Assembly (NCBI GenBank): GCA_020425485.1
Contig: JAGQRL010000001.1
Coordinates: 929 to 31,432 of the forward strand
Direction: 5' to 3'
Length of the DNA: 30,504 nucleotides
From: Rhodospirillaceae bacterium
Lineage (GTDB): Bacteria; Pseudomonadota; Alphaproteobacteria; DSM-16000; Inquilinaceae
Shown in pieces: positions 15,785-25,004 of the stretch. Both the position numbers and the translations under genes were made by a program. Within the stretch, counting starts at the first letter, position 1; every line of letters starts with the position of its first letter. Below the pieces are notes generated by a model. It made no database searches. It worked only from the letters and a program-made list of their open reading frames with translations, and was not told the origin of the DNA.

Positions 15785-17197
15785 ATGCTGTTTCCCACCC
15801 TCGATTTCGGCATCTTCTTCCTGATCGTCTTCTTCGTCAGCTGGGCGCTGCGCGGCATCAACCTGTGGCGCAAGTGGTTCCTGGTCGGTGCCAGCTACTT
15901 CTTCTACGGCTACTGGGACTGGCGCTTCTGCTTCCTGCTCGCCATCAGCTCGGCGGTGAACTACGTGGCCGGCGTGCTGATCCAGGACCTGCCGGACGGG
16001 GCCAAGCGCCAATGGGTGCTGCGCGGGGCGATCATCTTCAACATCGGCGTGCTCGGCTTCTTCAAGTACTTCGAGTTCTTCCTCACCTCGTTCAACGACA
16101 TGATGCTGGGGCTGGGACTGGAGCGCGAGATCCCGCTGTTCGAGATCATCCTGCCGGTCGGCATCTCGTTCTTCACCTTCCAGGGCGTGTCCTACGTGAT
16201 GGACGTGGCGCGGCGCGACATCCCGGCCTCGCGCTCGCTGCTGGACGTGCTGCTCTACATCTCCTTCTTCCCCCAGCTCGTGGCCGGGCCGATCGTCAGG
16301 GCCTCCACCCTGATCCCGCAGATCGAAGCCAAGCCGGACCCGCAGCGCATCCTCATGAGCATGGGGCTGCTGCTGGTGCTGCTCGGCCTCTTCAAGAAGA
16401 TGGTCATCGCCAACTACCTGGCGACTGAGATCGTCGACCAGGTGTTCGAGGACCCCAGCTACTACCACGCCTTCGATCTGCTGTTGGCGATCTGGGGCTA
16501 CGCCATCCAGATCTATTGCGACTTCAGCGCCTATAGCGACATCGCCATCGGCGTGGCGGCGATGCTGGGCTACCGCTTCCAGAAGAACTTCAACCAGCCC
16601 TTCCGCTCAGAAAGCATCCGCGAACTGTGGCGGCGCTGGCACATCTCGCTCAGCACCTGGCTGCGCGACTACCTGTACATCCCCTTGGGCGGCAACCGCG
16701 GCGGCCCGTGGAAGGCCCGGCGCAACCTGTTCCTCACCATGTTCCTCGGCGGCATGTGGCACGGGGCGGCGTGGCACTTCCTGTTCTGGGGCGGGCTGCA
16801 TGGTGTGGCCCTGGTGATCGAAACCGTGCTCACCCATGGCCGCCAACTGGCGAAGAAGCCCCTGTGGCTGGGGCCGCTGCTGGTGTTCTACGCTTTCAAC
16901 TTCAACTGCCTGTCGTTCATCTTCTTCCGGTCGGAAGACCTCAGCTACGCCTTCCTCTACCTGCAATCCTTCGGCAATTTCGACCTGCCGGTGATGTTCT
17001 GGACGCCGTTCTTGATGACGCTGGTGTTCGGCGGGCTGGCATTGCACTTCCTGCCGGAAGACGGGCTGGAGCGGGTGGAACGCTACTTCCGCCGCCTGCC
17101 GCTGGTGGTGCAGGGCGGGCTGGCCGGGCTCGGCATCGTCGCCATCGATGCCATGGGGCCGGACGGCGTGGCGCCCTTCATCTACTTCCAGTTCTGA
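15785..17197 (+). CDS. MBOAT-family membrane O-acyltransferase (AlgI/PatA-like)
   Basis: A 470-residue polytopic inner-membrane protein that should move acetyl groups across the membrane to a periplasmic SGNH partner. Family marks: VSYVMDVARRDIPASRSLLDVLLYISFFPQLVAGPI-type central helices at about 136-170, YCDFSAYSDIAIG at 244-256, LWRRWHISLSTWLRDYLYIPLGG (His286) and the MBOAT signature GGMWHGAAWHFLFWGGLHG with the probable catalytic His326. Length and helix pattern match AlgI (about 520 aa) and PatA. The preceding SGNH lipoprotein and periplasmic SGNH protein complete a transport-and-transfer set. Whether the acceptor is peptidoglycan, exopolysaccharide or another envelope glycan cannot be read from this gene; the neighbouring anmK pair favours peptidoglycan weakly. 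Confidence 0.94.
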   Translation: MLFPTLDFGIFFLIVFFVSWALRGINLWRKWFLVGASYFFYGYWDWRFCFLLAISSAVNYVAGVLIQDLPDGAKRQWVLRGAIIFNIGVLGFFKYFEFFLTSFNDMMLGLGLEREIPLFEIILPVGISFFTFQGVSYVMDVARRDIPASRSLLDVLLYISFFPQLVAGPIVRASTLIPQIEAKPDPQRILMSMGLLLVLLGLFKKMVIANYLATEIVDQVFEDPSYYHAFDLLLAIWGYAIQIYCDFSAYSDIAIGVAAMLGYRFQKNFNQPFRSESIRELWRRWHISLSTWLRDYLYIPLGGNRGGPWKARRNLFLTMFLGGMWHGAAWHFLFWGGLHGVALVIETVLTHGRQLAKKPLWLGPLLVFYAFNFNCLSFIFFRSEDLSYAFLYLQSFGNFDLPVMFWTPFLMTLVFGGLALHFLPEDGLERVERYFRRLPLVVQGGLAGLGIVAIDAMGPDGVAPFIYFQF

Positions 17198-17233
17198 GCG
17201 CGGGAGCGACGCACGCCGGCGCGGCCCGCGGGC

Positions 17234-18190
<957 letters not shown>

Positions 18191-18429
18191 GTCCATTCCC
18201 CGCGCGAGTCCGTGAGTCGGCCGGTCGGCACCGCTCCCCGCCATCGTTAGGGGCGGTGCCGCCGGTTGTGAAGCCGTTGCCCTTTACCATCGGTGCCGCT
18301 TCGGCGATATCGTCGGGCCGTGCGACACGTGCGACAGGCCGGCGCCGGACATCTCGCCGTTGGCCACGGCGCTGCTTGCGCCCGCGTCTGAGTGCTTGTC
18401 TCTTCTCCCCGGATGGCCAAGGTGATGAT

Positions 18430-18855
18430 ATGGCATTGGCCGACGCGGGTGGATGCTGCGGACGGAGTTTGGGCGCGAGAGCGGATGCGATGACCGACAA
18501 CGATATGGCGACCGCCGCGGCCGGCAGCGAGTCGGCCGGCGATCGCAAGATCCATCCCGGCGAAAGCGCCTATCACCGCCACTTGGCGGAGGTGGAATTC
18601 GCCCGCCACATGCACCCGGTGCCGCTGCGCGTGGCGGTGCGGGCGGTGTTGGCCGGCACGCTGGTGGGGCTGTTCGTGGGCTCCGACGAGCTGCGCACCT
18701 GGTCCACCAACCTGCCCGTCGACTACGGGATCCGCGACTTTGCCTATGCAGCCACCACCTGGTGGCATAGCCAGATGCAAGCCCTTGGTACGGCGGACAT
18801 ATTCCCCTGGGTGCGCGAGCAGTTCCGGGCGTTCCAGTATTTCACACTTTCCTAG
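18430..18855 (+). CDS. Small single-helix membrane protein, function unknown
   Basis: A 141-residue protein I do not recognise. It has a hydrophilic N-terminal half (KIHPGESAYHRHLAEVEFARH), one probable membrane helix (LRVAVRAVLAGTLVGLFVG) and a C-terminal part rich in Trp, Tyr and Phe (WWHSQMQALGTADIFPWVREQF). The start at 18430 is chosen because AAGGTGA precedes it at suitable spacing; an alternative ATG at 18490 would give 121 residues. It ends 81 bp before the fbp start and could be its operon partner, but a separate promoter-like TATAAG lies between them. The start and even the reality of the gene are less sure than for its neighbours. Confidence 0.55.
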   Translation: MALADAGGCCGRSLGARADAMTDNDMATAAAGSESAGDRKIHPGESAYHRHLAEVEFARHMHPVPLRVAVRAVLAGTLVGLFVGSDELRTWSTNLPVDYGIRDFAYAATTWWHSQMQALGTADIFPWVREQFRAFQYFTLS

Positions 18856-18873
18856 CGTAATGCTGCGGTGCAA

Positions 18874-18879
18874 TATAAG
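18874..18879 (+). promoter_or_regulatory. Candidate -10 element for fbp
   Basis: TATAAG, a 5/6 match to the sigma-70 -10 box, in a locally AT-rich patch 58 bases before the fbp ATG. No good -35 hexamer is seen at 16-18 bases upstream, so the call is weak. Confidence 0.3.
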
Positions 18880-18936
18880 TCGACGGCGCCGTCCGCCGGC
18901 GCCCGCAGTCATATTCATCGTTCAGGGAACTCGGTC

Positions 18937-19962
18937 ATGGTCACCGACATCATCACGCTCGCCCACTTCACAATCGAAGAACAACGCAGGCTGGGGGTCG
19001 GCTCGGGCGATTTCACTTCGCTACTGAACGATTTGTCTACGGCATTCAAGATCATTTCCCGCGAAGTCAATCGCGGCAACCTGGTGGGCGGGCTGGGGTC
19101 CGCCGGGTCCGACAACGTTCAGGGCGAGCAGCAGAAGAAGCTCGACATCATTTCCAACGACGCGATGATCCACGCGCTGCAGTCGTCCGGCCATCTGGCC
19201 GGCATGGCGTCGGAAGAGATGGACGACATCTTCCACATCCCCAGCCGCTATCAGCGCGGCAAGTATTTGCTGATGTTCGATCCCCTGGACGGGTCTTCCA
19301 ACATCGACGTGAACGGCACCGTCGGCACCATCTTCTCCGTACTGCGCGCGCCGGACAGCGTCGAGCGCCCCACGGTGGCCGACTTCCTGCAGCCGGGCAC
19401 CAGCCAGGTGGCGGCGGGCTACACCATCTACGGGCCGTCGACCGTGCTGGCGCTGACCTACGGGTCGGGCGTCCACACCTTCACGCTGGACTGGACCATC
19501 GGCTCCTTCGTGCTGTCGCAGGCCAATCTGCGGGTGCCGGAGACCACCGACGAATTCGCCATCAACGCCTCGCGCCTGCGCTATCTGGAACCGCCGGTGC
19601 GCCGCTATGTCGACGAATGCATCGCCGGGAAGGACGGCCCGCGCGGCCGGAACTTCAACATGCGCTGGACCGGCTCCATGGTGGCGGACATCCACCGCAT
19701 TCTGCTGCGCGGCGGCATCTTCATCTACGCGCTAGACAGTGCCAACAAGCGCACCGGCGGCAAGCTGCGGCTGATGTATGAAGCCAACCCCATGGCGATG
19801 ATCATGGAGCAGGCGGGCGGCATGGCCAGCACCGGCCGCGGCCGCATCATGGAACTGGTGCCGGAAAACCTGCACCAGCGCGTGCCGGTGATCGCGGGCT
19901 CTGCGGCCGAAGTGGACCGGGTGATCGAGTACCACATGCAGGACCAGGTGAAGGCCGCCTAG
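18937..19962 (+). CDS. fbp: Fructose-1,6-bisphosphatase, class I
   Basis: Hydrolyses fructose 1,6-bisphosphate to fructose 6-phosphate in gluconeogenesis, or in the Calvin cycle where present. The 341-residue length fits the class I family. Metal and substrate residues are in ASEEMDD (Glu93, Glu94) and the signature FDPLDGSSNID (Asp115, Asp118 and onward); further conserved parts are AAGYTIYGPSTVLALT, NFNMRWTGSMVADIHRILLRGG and KLRLMYEANPMAMIMEQAGG. The start MVTDIITLAHF at 18937 is preferred to an in-frame ATG at 18868 because it opens the family N-terminus. No other Calvin-cycle gene is nearby, so a gluconeogenic role is the simpler reading. Confidence 0.96.
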   Translation: MVTDIITLAHFTIEEQRRLGVGSGDFTSLLNDLSTAFKIISREVNRGNLVGGLGSAGSDNVQGEQQKKLDIISNDAMIHALQSSGHLAGMASEEMDDIFHIPSRYQRGKYLLMFDPLDGSSNIDVNGTVGTIFSVLRAPDSVERPTVADFLQPGTSQVAAGYTIYGPSTVLALTYGSGVHTFTLDWTIGSFVLSQANLRVPETTDEFAINASRLRYLEPPVRRYVDECIAGKDGPRGRNFNMRWTGSMVADIHRILLRGGIFIYALDSANKRTGGKLRLMYEANPMAMIMEQAGGMASTGRGRIMELVPENLHQRVPVIAGSAAEVDRVIEYHMQDQVKAA

Positions 19963-19978
19963 ATCCTCTCTGAGCAGT

Positions 19979-20003
19979 GACGGCGCCGGCCCTGGCGCCC
20001 GTC
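19979..20003 (+). terminator. Hairpin after fbp, possible terminator
   Basis: GACGGCGCC pairs with GGCGCC-C-GTC across a 6-base loop (one bulged C), 16 bases after the fbp stop. It is strongly GC-paired but lacks a T run. Confidence 0.4.
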
Positions 20004-20125
20004 CGGCCACTCCGGCGCGTTTGACCGCCGGGGCCGCCGGGCGGGTGGCGGGGCCGGAACCGATTCCTCCCCAGGCGAAAAACCGCTAGAGACACGCGCG
20101 GCGCAAACTTGCGGAGGTGGCGGGC

Positions 20126-20926
20126 GTGGTCGATCCCGGGCTGTTGGAACCCTATCAGACGATCCCGGCGTTCAAGCGCAGCCTGCGCCTGGTGCTGCGC
20201 CGCCCGTCGGTGTTCGTCGTGTTCATCGCGCTCGGGGCCATCCCCGTCGCCGCGTTCTTCATGCTGGGCCTCGACGAGCTGTTCGACATGCTCTCCACCC
20301 TTTCGGTGGACCGGCCGCTGCTGCCGCTGGAGCAGGAGCAGTTGCGCGCGTTCATCACGCCGTTTCTGATCCTCTTCGGCATCGCCTTCGCCGCCTACGC
20401 GCTCAGCATCTGGATCGCGGTGTACGCCTACACGCTGGATGGTGTGGGCTACGCGGCCCCCTATTCCAAGGTGATCGGCGACGTGTTGAGGAGCCTGCCG
20501 GCACTGGTCGTGGCATGCGTGCTCGCCACGCTCGCGGTGTCCCTGGGCACGCTGCTGCTGATCGTGCCCGGCGTGATCTTGATGCTGGTGTTCTGGCTGG
20601 TAATCCCGTGCGCGGTGGTGGAGCGCGTGGGGCCGATCACCGCCCTGAAGCGCAGCGCGGAACTGACGCGGGGCTGCCGCGGGCAGATCCTGGCGGTGAT
20701 GGTCCTGCAATGGGTGGTGTCGGCGATCGCCTCCGTGGCGATTTCCGCGGTCTTCTTCCCCACCATCGCCGACCAGATGCTCAATTCGGCCACGGACAAT
20801 TCCGGGATGATACTGGCCGGCAACCTCCTGTCGGTGGGTTTCAATATCTTCTTCACGGCTTGGTTCTGTGCCGCCGTCGCCTACACCTACGGCAACCTGC
20901 GCACCCTGAAGGAAGGCCCGCCTTAG
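20126..20926 (+). CDS. Polytopic membrane protein, paralogue 1 of 3
   Basis: A 266-residue protein with about six membrane helices and little else. It contains LLLIVPGVILMLVFWLVIPCAVVE followed by ALKRSAELTRG, a motif of the YciC/UPF0259 and glycerophosphodiesterase membrane-domain families; no enzymatic residues are evident. The GTG at 20126 is favoured because GGAGG (20113-20117) stands 8 bases before it; a GTG at 20117 in the same frame would add three residues but overlaps that site. The C-terminus YTYGNLRTLKEGPP is nearly the same as that of the next gene. The three paralogues are separated by about 100 bp each. Confidence 0.85.
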   Translation: MVDPGLLEPYQTIPAFKRSLRLVLRRPSVFVVFIALGAIPVAAFFMLGLDELFDMLSTLSVDRPLLPLEQEQLRAFITPFLILFGIAFAAYALSIWIAVYAYTLDGVGYAAPYSKVIGDVLRSLPALVVACVLATLAVSLGTLLLIVPGVILMLVFWLVIPCAVVERVGPITALKRSAELTRGCRGQILAVMVLQWVVSAIASVAISAVFFPTIADQMLNSATDNSGMILAGNLLSVGFNIFFTAWFCAAVAYTYGNLRTLKEGPP

Positions 20927-21036
20927 CACGTGTTGCCGGTCGGCCGGCAGGCGTCGCCAGCAGAGTGGCAGCGGGTTGCCTCGCGACATTCAATTGAGTA
21001 TCACGCGTTTGGCGCAACCAAACGCAGGCAGCCGGT

Positions 21037-21825
21037 ATGGCGGACCCCAAACTGCAGCGGCCGTTCGGTCCCATCGCGCTGTTCACCGGCAGCTTGCGAC
21101 TGTTCCCGCGGCGGCCGTCGCTCTTCCTGGTGTTCGTTGCGGCAGGTCTGCTGCCCATCGGCGTGATGTACGCGACCGGGCTGGCCGACATGGCCGGCGT
21201 GGAAATCACCTGGCCAAGGCGGCCGGGCCAGCCGCCGCCGACCGGGCGCCAGATCACCGCCGTGCTGGTCAACATCGTCGTCGATATCGTGGCCTATTCC
21301 ATCGCCTACTGGTTTGCCGTGCGCACCTATGTGCTGGTGGCGGTGGACCACCGGGCAGATTTCGGCAGCACGGCCAGCCTGGTGCTGCGGCAGTTCTTCC
21401 CGCTGTTCGCCGCCTCCATCCTCACCGTCCTGGCGGTGATGGCGGGCTTGGTCCTGCTCATCGTCCCCGGCGTCATCCTGATGCTGGTGCTGTGGCTGGT
21501 CACCCCCTGCATCCTGGTCGAAGGAGTGGGCCCCATCGCCGCGTTCGGCCGCAGTGCCGGCCTGACGCGCGGACACCGCGTATCGATCTTCCTGTTCCTG
21601 CTGCTCCATCTCGCAGTGGTGTTGGGAGCCGTCGTCGCCTTCGTGGTGCTCTCCCTGCCCGTGCTGATGCGCGCCATGCAGCATCCCATGGATCCGCCCA
21701 CCACCTATGCGGTGGTACTCAATCTGGCGTCCGCTGCGGTGCAGGTCGTTTTCTCCATGTGGATCTGCGCCGCCGTCGCCTACACCTATGCCCACCTGCG
21801 CACCCTGAAGGAAGGCCCGCCGTAG
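21037..21825 (+). CDS. Polytopic membrane protein, paralogue 2 of 3
   Basis: A 262-residue membrane protein of the same family as its neighbours. N-terminal MADPKLQRPFGPIALFTGSL leads into a first helix (PSLFLVFVAAGLLPIGVMY); a 30-residue proline-rich loop (WPRRPGQPPPTGRQ) is unique to this copy. The core motif is LLIVPGVILMLVLWLVTPCILVEGVGP followed by FGRSAGLTRGH, and the C-terminus is YTYAHLRTLKEGPP. The start ATG has only a weak ribosome site. Family function unknown; YciC-like proteins are often linked to envelope homeostasis, but this is not shown here. Confidence 0.85.
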   Translation: MADPKLQRPFGPIALFTGSLRLFPRRPSLFLVFVAAGLLPIGVMYATGLADMAGVEITWPRRPGQPPPTGRQITAVLVNIVVDIVAYSIAYWFAVRTYVLVAVDHRADFGSTASLVLRQFFPLFAASILTVLAVMAGLVLLIVPGVILMLVLWLVTPCILVEGVGPIAAFGRSAGLTRGHRVSIFLFLLLHLAVVLGAVVAFVVLSLPVLMRAMQHPMDPPTTYAVVLNLASAAVQVVFSMWICAAVAYTYAHLRTLKEGPP

Positions 21826-21860
21826 TGCGCTGCGCGGCCGGCTGATCCGCGCATCTAAGA

Positions 21861-21889
21861 TTGTGGATCTCAAGAGATATCGATATTTA
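21861..21889 (+). promoter_or_regulatory. Candidate promoter for the third paralogue
   Basis: TTGTGG (21861-21866), a 17-base spacer, then TATTTA (21884-21889), in the most AT-rich patch of this region. The spacer end holds a perfect 10-bp palindrome ATATCGATAT (21877-21886). Matches to consensus are only partial. Confidence 0.3.
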
Positions 21890-21927
21890 AACGAGCCCCC
21901 GACGGTTTGCACCGCGAGAGTTCGGCC

Positions 21928-22725
21928 ATGGCGAAATTCGACCTGACGGGCCCCTTTACGCCCATCAACGCCCTGGGCGGTACCCTGATCCTGCTGGTCC
22001 GGCGCCCCTCGGCCCTGCTGATCCTCATCGCCTCCCAGTGGCTGAGCGGCCTCGTCGTCGATGTGTTCGGCCCGTTTTCCCAGCTTCGAGCGGACGGTGA
22101 CACGCTGGCCCGCCTGTCGGGCTTGGTCTCCCTCGTGGCGCTCATCGCCATCCAGGCGTGTTGCCAGGTCGTCGTGGTCAAGAGACTGATCTGGGACGCG
22201 ATGGATGTCGAAGCGGGTTACGACCCGGCGATACGGGCATCGCTGCCCACGGTCGGCTGGGTCCTGCTTGTCGGCCTGCTCGCGTCCCTCGGCCTGGGCG
22301 TTGGCTTCAGCCTGCTGGTGGTGCCCGGCCTCTATTTCCTGTGCCGCTGGTGGGTGGTGGTGCCGGCCACGGTTGAGGAGCGGACGGAGGCATTCCCGGC
22401 GTTCAGCCGCAGCCGCGCTCTAACCCAAGGGCACAAGGGGGCGATCTTCCTCGCCCTCTTCGTCGTGCTGATCATCTTCATCGGCCTGCGCTCGCTCGTG
22501 CGGGCGCTGGTGGCACCGGACATCTTCCGCCGAGCGCACGAGATCGTCGCCCATGGCGGGCCCGACGCCGTGTTCCTGGAGATCTACCAGCCGATCCAGG
22601 AAGGACTGTTCCTGGCCATCGGGTACGCCCTCATGGCCTACACCTACTGCCACTTGCGCGTGCTGAAGGACGCCGAGCCCAAAGAGGCGGCGGCGGACCC
22701 TACGGCATGGACTGGCCGCCGTTGA
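21928..22725 (+). CDS. Polytopic membrane protein, paralogue 3 of 3
   Basis: A 265-residue multi-helix membrane protein, the most diverged of the three. MAKFDLTGPFTPINALGGTLILLVRRPSALL matches the opening of paralogue 2 in layout; the core motif is here LLVVPGLYFLCRWWVVVPATVEE then FSRSRALTQGHKG, and the C-terminus YTYCHLRVLKDAEP carries an extra 15-residue tail. The ATG at 21928 (GAGAG upstream) is preferred to the in-frame TTG at 21907. Its last 26 bp overlap the 3' end of the convergent SDR gene. A candidate promoter just upstream suggests it can be expressed separately. Confidence 0.83.
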   Translation: MAKFDLTGPFTPINALGGTLILLVRRPSALLILIASQWLSGLVVDVFGPFSQLRADGDTLARLSGLVSLVALIAIQACCQVVVVKRLIWDAMDVEAGYDPAIRASLPTVGWVLLVGLLASLGLGVGFSLLVVPGLYFLCRWWVVVPATVEERTEAFPAFSRSRALTQGHKGAIFLALFVVLIIFIGLRSLVRALVAPDIFRRAHEIVAHGGPDAVFLEIYQPIQEGLFLAIGYALMAYTYCHLRVLKDAEPKEAAADPTAWTGRR

Positions 22726-23521
22726 CCTCCAGCACCTGGCCGGTGACGTAGCCGGAAAGGGCGGGACAGGCGAGGAACAGGTACGCCCCCACGCAATCCT
22801 CCGCCCGGCCCAGGCGGCGCAGCGGGATGCGCTTGGCCGTGTCCGCCAGCTTCTCGGGGCTGGAATAGCGCTGGTGGAAATCCGTCGCGATGGTGCCGGG
22901 GGAGACCACGTTCACCCGCACGCCTTGCGGCCCGAATTCCGTCGCCAGCGCGCGGGCGTAGGTGGAGACGAACGCCTTCGCCGCACTGTAGAGGGCGGAA
23001 CCGGCACTGCCGCCGGTGCGCGCGGAAATCGACGAGGTGAAGATCACCGATCCCAGCGGCGGCTTCAGGTACTCCAGTGCCGTGCGCGTGGCGATCACGG
23101 CCGACCGCGCATTCAGGTCGACGATGCGGGCGATGGTGGCATCGTCCACGGTGGCGGACGGGTTGCGGCCCATCATGGTGCCGGCATTGTTCACCAGCAC
23201 GTCGAGCCCGCCGAGGCACTCCGCCGCCCGGCGCACCACCTCCTCGGCACCCGCGGCGTCCGTCAGGTCGGCGGCGATGCGGTCCGGCTCCGCCCCGCCG
23301 GTCAGCGCGGCGATGGCGGCGGCGGCCCCGTCCAGCAACTCGCCCGGCCGGCTGCCGTGCAGCACCACCCTGGCGCCGGCCAGGGCGAAGCCGGCGGCGA
23401 CGGCAAGGCCGATGCCGCGGCTCGACCCCGTCACCAGCACCCGGGCGCCGGTGAGCGCATCGCCCATGGGCACGGCGGCGGCGCGCAGGGCTTCGGCATC
23501 GAGTTGGGTGGGGTGGCTCAT
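22700..23521 (-). CDS. SDR-family oxidoreductase
   Basis: A 273-residue classical short-chain dehydrogenase/reductase. Cofactor motif TGSSRGIG (31-38), structural NNAG (111-114), catalytic Asn in VDLNARS (138), Ser about 164 in FTSSIS, Tyr178 and Lys182 in YSAAK, and the C-terminal GYVTGQVLEVNGG. HGSRPG after strand 2 is compatible with NADP preference. GGAGAG lies 6 bases before the ATG. It follows dctM by 82 bp on the same strand and is likely the last gene of the TRAP operon, so its substrate may be the imported compound or a product of it. The 3' end overlaps the convergent membrane protein gene. Confidence 0.93.
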   Translation of the reverse strand: MSHPTQLDAEALRAAAVPMGDALTGARVLVTGSSRGIGLAVAAGFALAGARVVLHGSRPGELLDGAAAAIAALTGGAEPDRIAADLTDAAGAEEVVRRAAECLGGLDVLVNNAGTMMGRNPSATVDDATIARIVDLNARSAVIATRTALEYLKPPLGSVIFTSSISARTGGSAGSALYSAAKAFVSTYARALATEFGPQGVRVNVVSPGTIATDFHQRYSSPEKLADTAKRIPLRRLGRAEDCVGAYLFLACPALSGYVTGQVLEVNGGQSMP

Positions 23522-23603
23522 GGCAGTCTCTCCAAGGGTTCGGCGCAGGGGCCGAGAGATCCGATTTCAAGGCGGGCTGGCCACGGCAGTCTCAAACGGA
23601 CAC

Positions 23604-24992
23604 TCAGCCGGCCAGCAGCCGCGGCAGGGCCAGGGTCAGCCAGGGGATCGCCAGCAGCAGGGCCACCCGCACCAACTCCGCAGCGAAGAAGGGCAGCACG
23701 CCGCGGAACACGGTGCCCATGCCGACGCGCGGGGCCACGGCATGGATGGCGAACACGTTCAGCCCCACAGGCGGCGTGATCAAGCCCAGTTCCACCACCA
23801 CCAGCGCCAGGATGCCGAACCAGATCTTCAGGTCCAGTGCCGCAAGCCCGAAGGCGGCGGTGCCGGCGGTCGCCCAGTCGCCGCCGTTCAGTTCCACCAG
23901 CACCGGCCAGAAGAACGGCACGACCACGAGGATCATCGACAGGCTTTCCATGAAGCAGCCCAGTGCCACCAGCGCCAGCAGCATCGCCGCCAGCACCAGC
24001 CAGGGGTCCAGCGTGGTGGTCGCGGCCCAGTCCGCCAGGGCGGCGGGCAGGCCGGCGCGGGCGAAAAAGCCCTTCAGCACCTCTGCTGCAAAGATGATGA
24101 CGTAGAGCATGCCGGCGGTGACGGCGGTGGACTTCACCGCGCGGGCGATGCCGGTGCGGTCCAGCCCGCCGCCGCGGCGCCTCAGCGCCAGGCCGTAGAC
24201 CAGCACCAGGAACACGCCGACGCTGGCCGCCGGGGTCGGCGTGAACAGCCCCATGCCGAGGCCGAGGATCATGGCGAGGAAGATGCCGCCCACCGGGGCC
24301 AGGCGGGCGATGGCATGGCGGCGCTCCGCCGCATCCAGGGGGTCGGCCGGCGGTGCCACTCCGCGGTCGCGACGCACCCAGATGGCGATGACGGCGAGGA
24401 AGAAGGCGACCGCCAGCAGCCCCGGCAGGACCGCCGCCTGGAACATGGTGACGATGGAGGCTTCCACCACCACGGCATAGATCACCAGCGCCACCGAGGG
24501 CGGGATGAGGATGCCGAGCGTACCGCCGGCCGCCAGCGTGCCGGTGGCCAGGGTGTCGCGGTAGCCCAACCGTTGCAGTTCCGGCAGGGCGACACGGCCC
24601 ATGGTGCTGGCGGTGGCGATGGAGGAGCCGCACACCGCCCCGAAGCCGGCGCAGGCGCCGATGGCGGCCATGCCGACGCCGCCGCGCACCCGGCCGGTCA
24701 GTGCCTGGAGCCCGCGGAACAGGTCGCGGCTGAGGCCGGCCTCCGCCGCCAGAAAGCCCATCAGGATGAACAGCGGCACGACGGACAGCTCGTAGCTGGC
24801 CAGCGTGCTCCAGAACAGGCTCTTGAACTGCTCCAGATAGGGCAGGAAGCGGATGAACGGGGCCACCAGGCTGAGCACGAAGGTGCCGCCGACGCCGACC
24901 AGCAGCATGGCCAAGGCCACCGGCACGCGCAGCCCGATCAGCGCGAACAGCACCGCCAGGCCGGCCGCCCCCACCCATCCGCGCTCATCCAT
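23604..24992 (-). CDS. dctM: TRAP transporter large permease (DctM)
   Basis: A 462-residue inner-membrane permease with about 12 helices, the normal size for the large TRAP subunit. It opens MDERGWVGAAGLAVLFALIGLRVPVALAM and contains the family marks FILMGFLAAEAGLSRDLF, AIGACAGFGAVCGSSIATASTMG, TLGILIPPSVALVIYAVV, and near the C-terminus ELGLITPPVGLNVFAIHAVA. It uses the sodium gradient to import a substrate delivered by DctP. The ATG at 24992 is preferred over the longer open frame to 25088, which would overlap dctQ. It is 38 bp downstream of dctQ, with a 15-bp repeat in the gap. Confidence 0.94.
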   Translation of the reverse strand: MDERGWVGAAGLAVLFALIGLRVPVALAMLLVGVGGTFVLSLVAPFIRFLPYLEQFKSLFWSTLASYELSVVPLFILMGFLAAEAGLSRDLFRGLQALTGRVRGGVGMAAIGACAGFGAVCGSSIATASTMGRVALPELQRLGYRDTLATGTLAAGGTLGILIPPSVALVIYAVVVEASIVTMFQAAVLPGLLAVAFFLAVIAIWVRRDRGVAPPADPLDAAERRHAIARLAPVGGIFLAMILGLGMGLFTPTPAASVGVFLVLVYGLALRRRGGGLDRTGIARAVKSTAVTAGMLYVIIFAAEVLKGFFARAGLPAALADWAATTTLDPWLVLAAMLLALVALGCFMESLSMILVVVPFFWPVLVELNGGDWATAGTAAFGLAALDLKIWFGILALVVVELGLITPPVGLNVFAIHAVAPRVGMGTVFRGVLPFFAAELVRVALLLAIPWLTLALPRLLAG

Positions 24993-25004
24993 CGGCCGGG
25001 ATCC

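Noticed and set aside
14306..16468. A 720-codon open frame on the minus strand
   Set aside because: It lies opposite the SGNH lipoprotein and MBOAT genes, both with catalytic motifs; its translation is low-complexity His/Gln/Glu/Gly.
17198..17233. Possible bidirectional terminator between the MBOAT and aldo/keto reductase genes
   Set aside because: Arms pair only with bulges and there is no T run on either strand.
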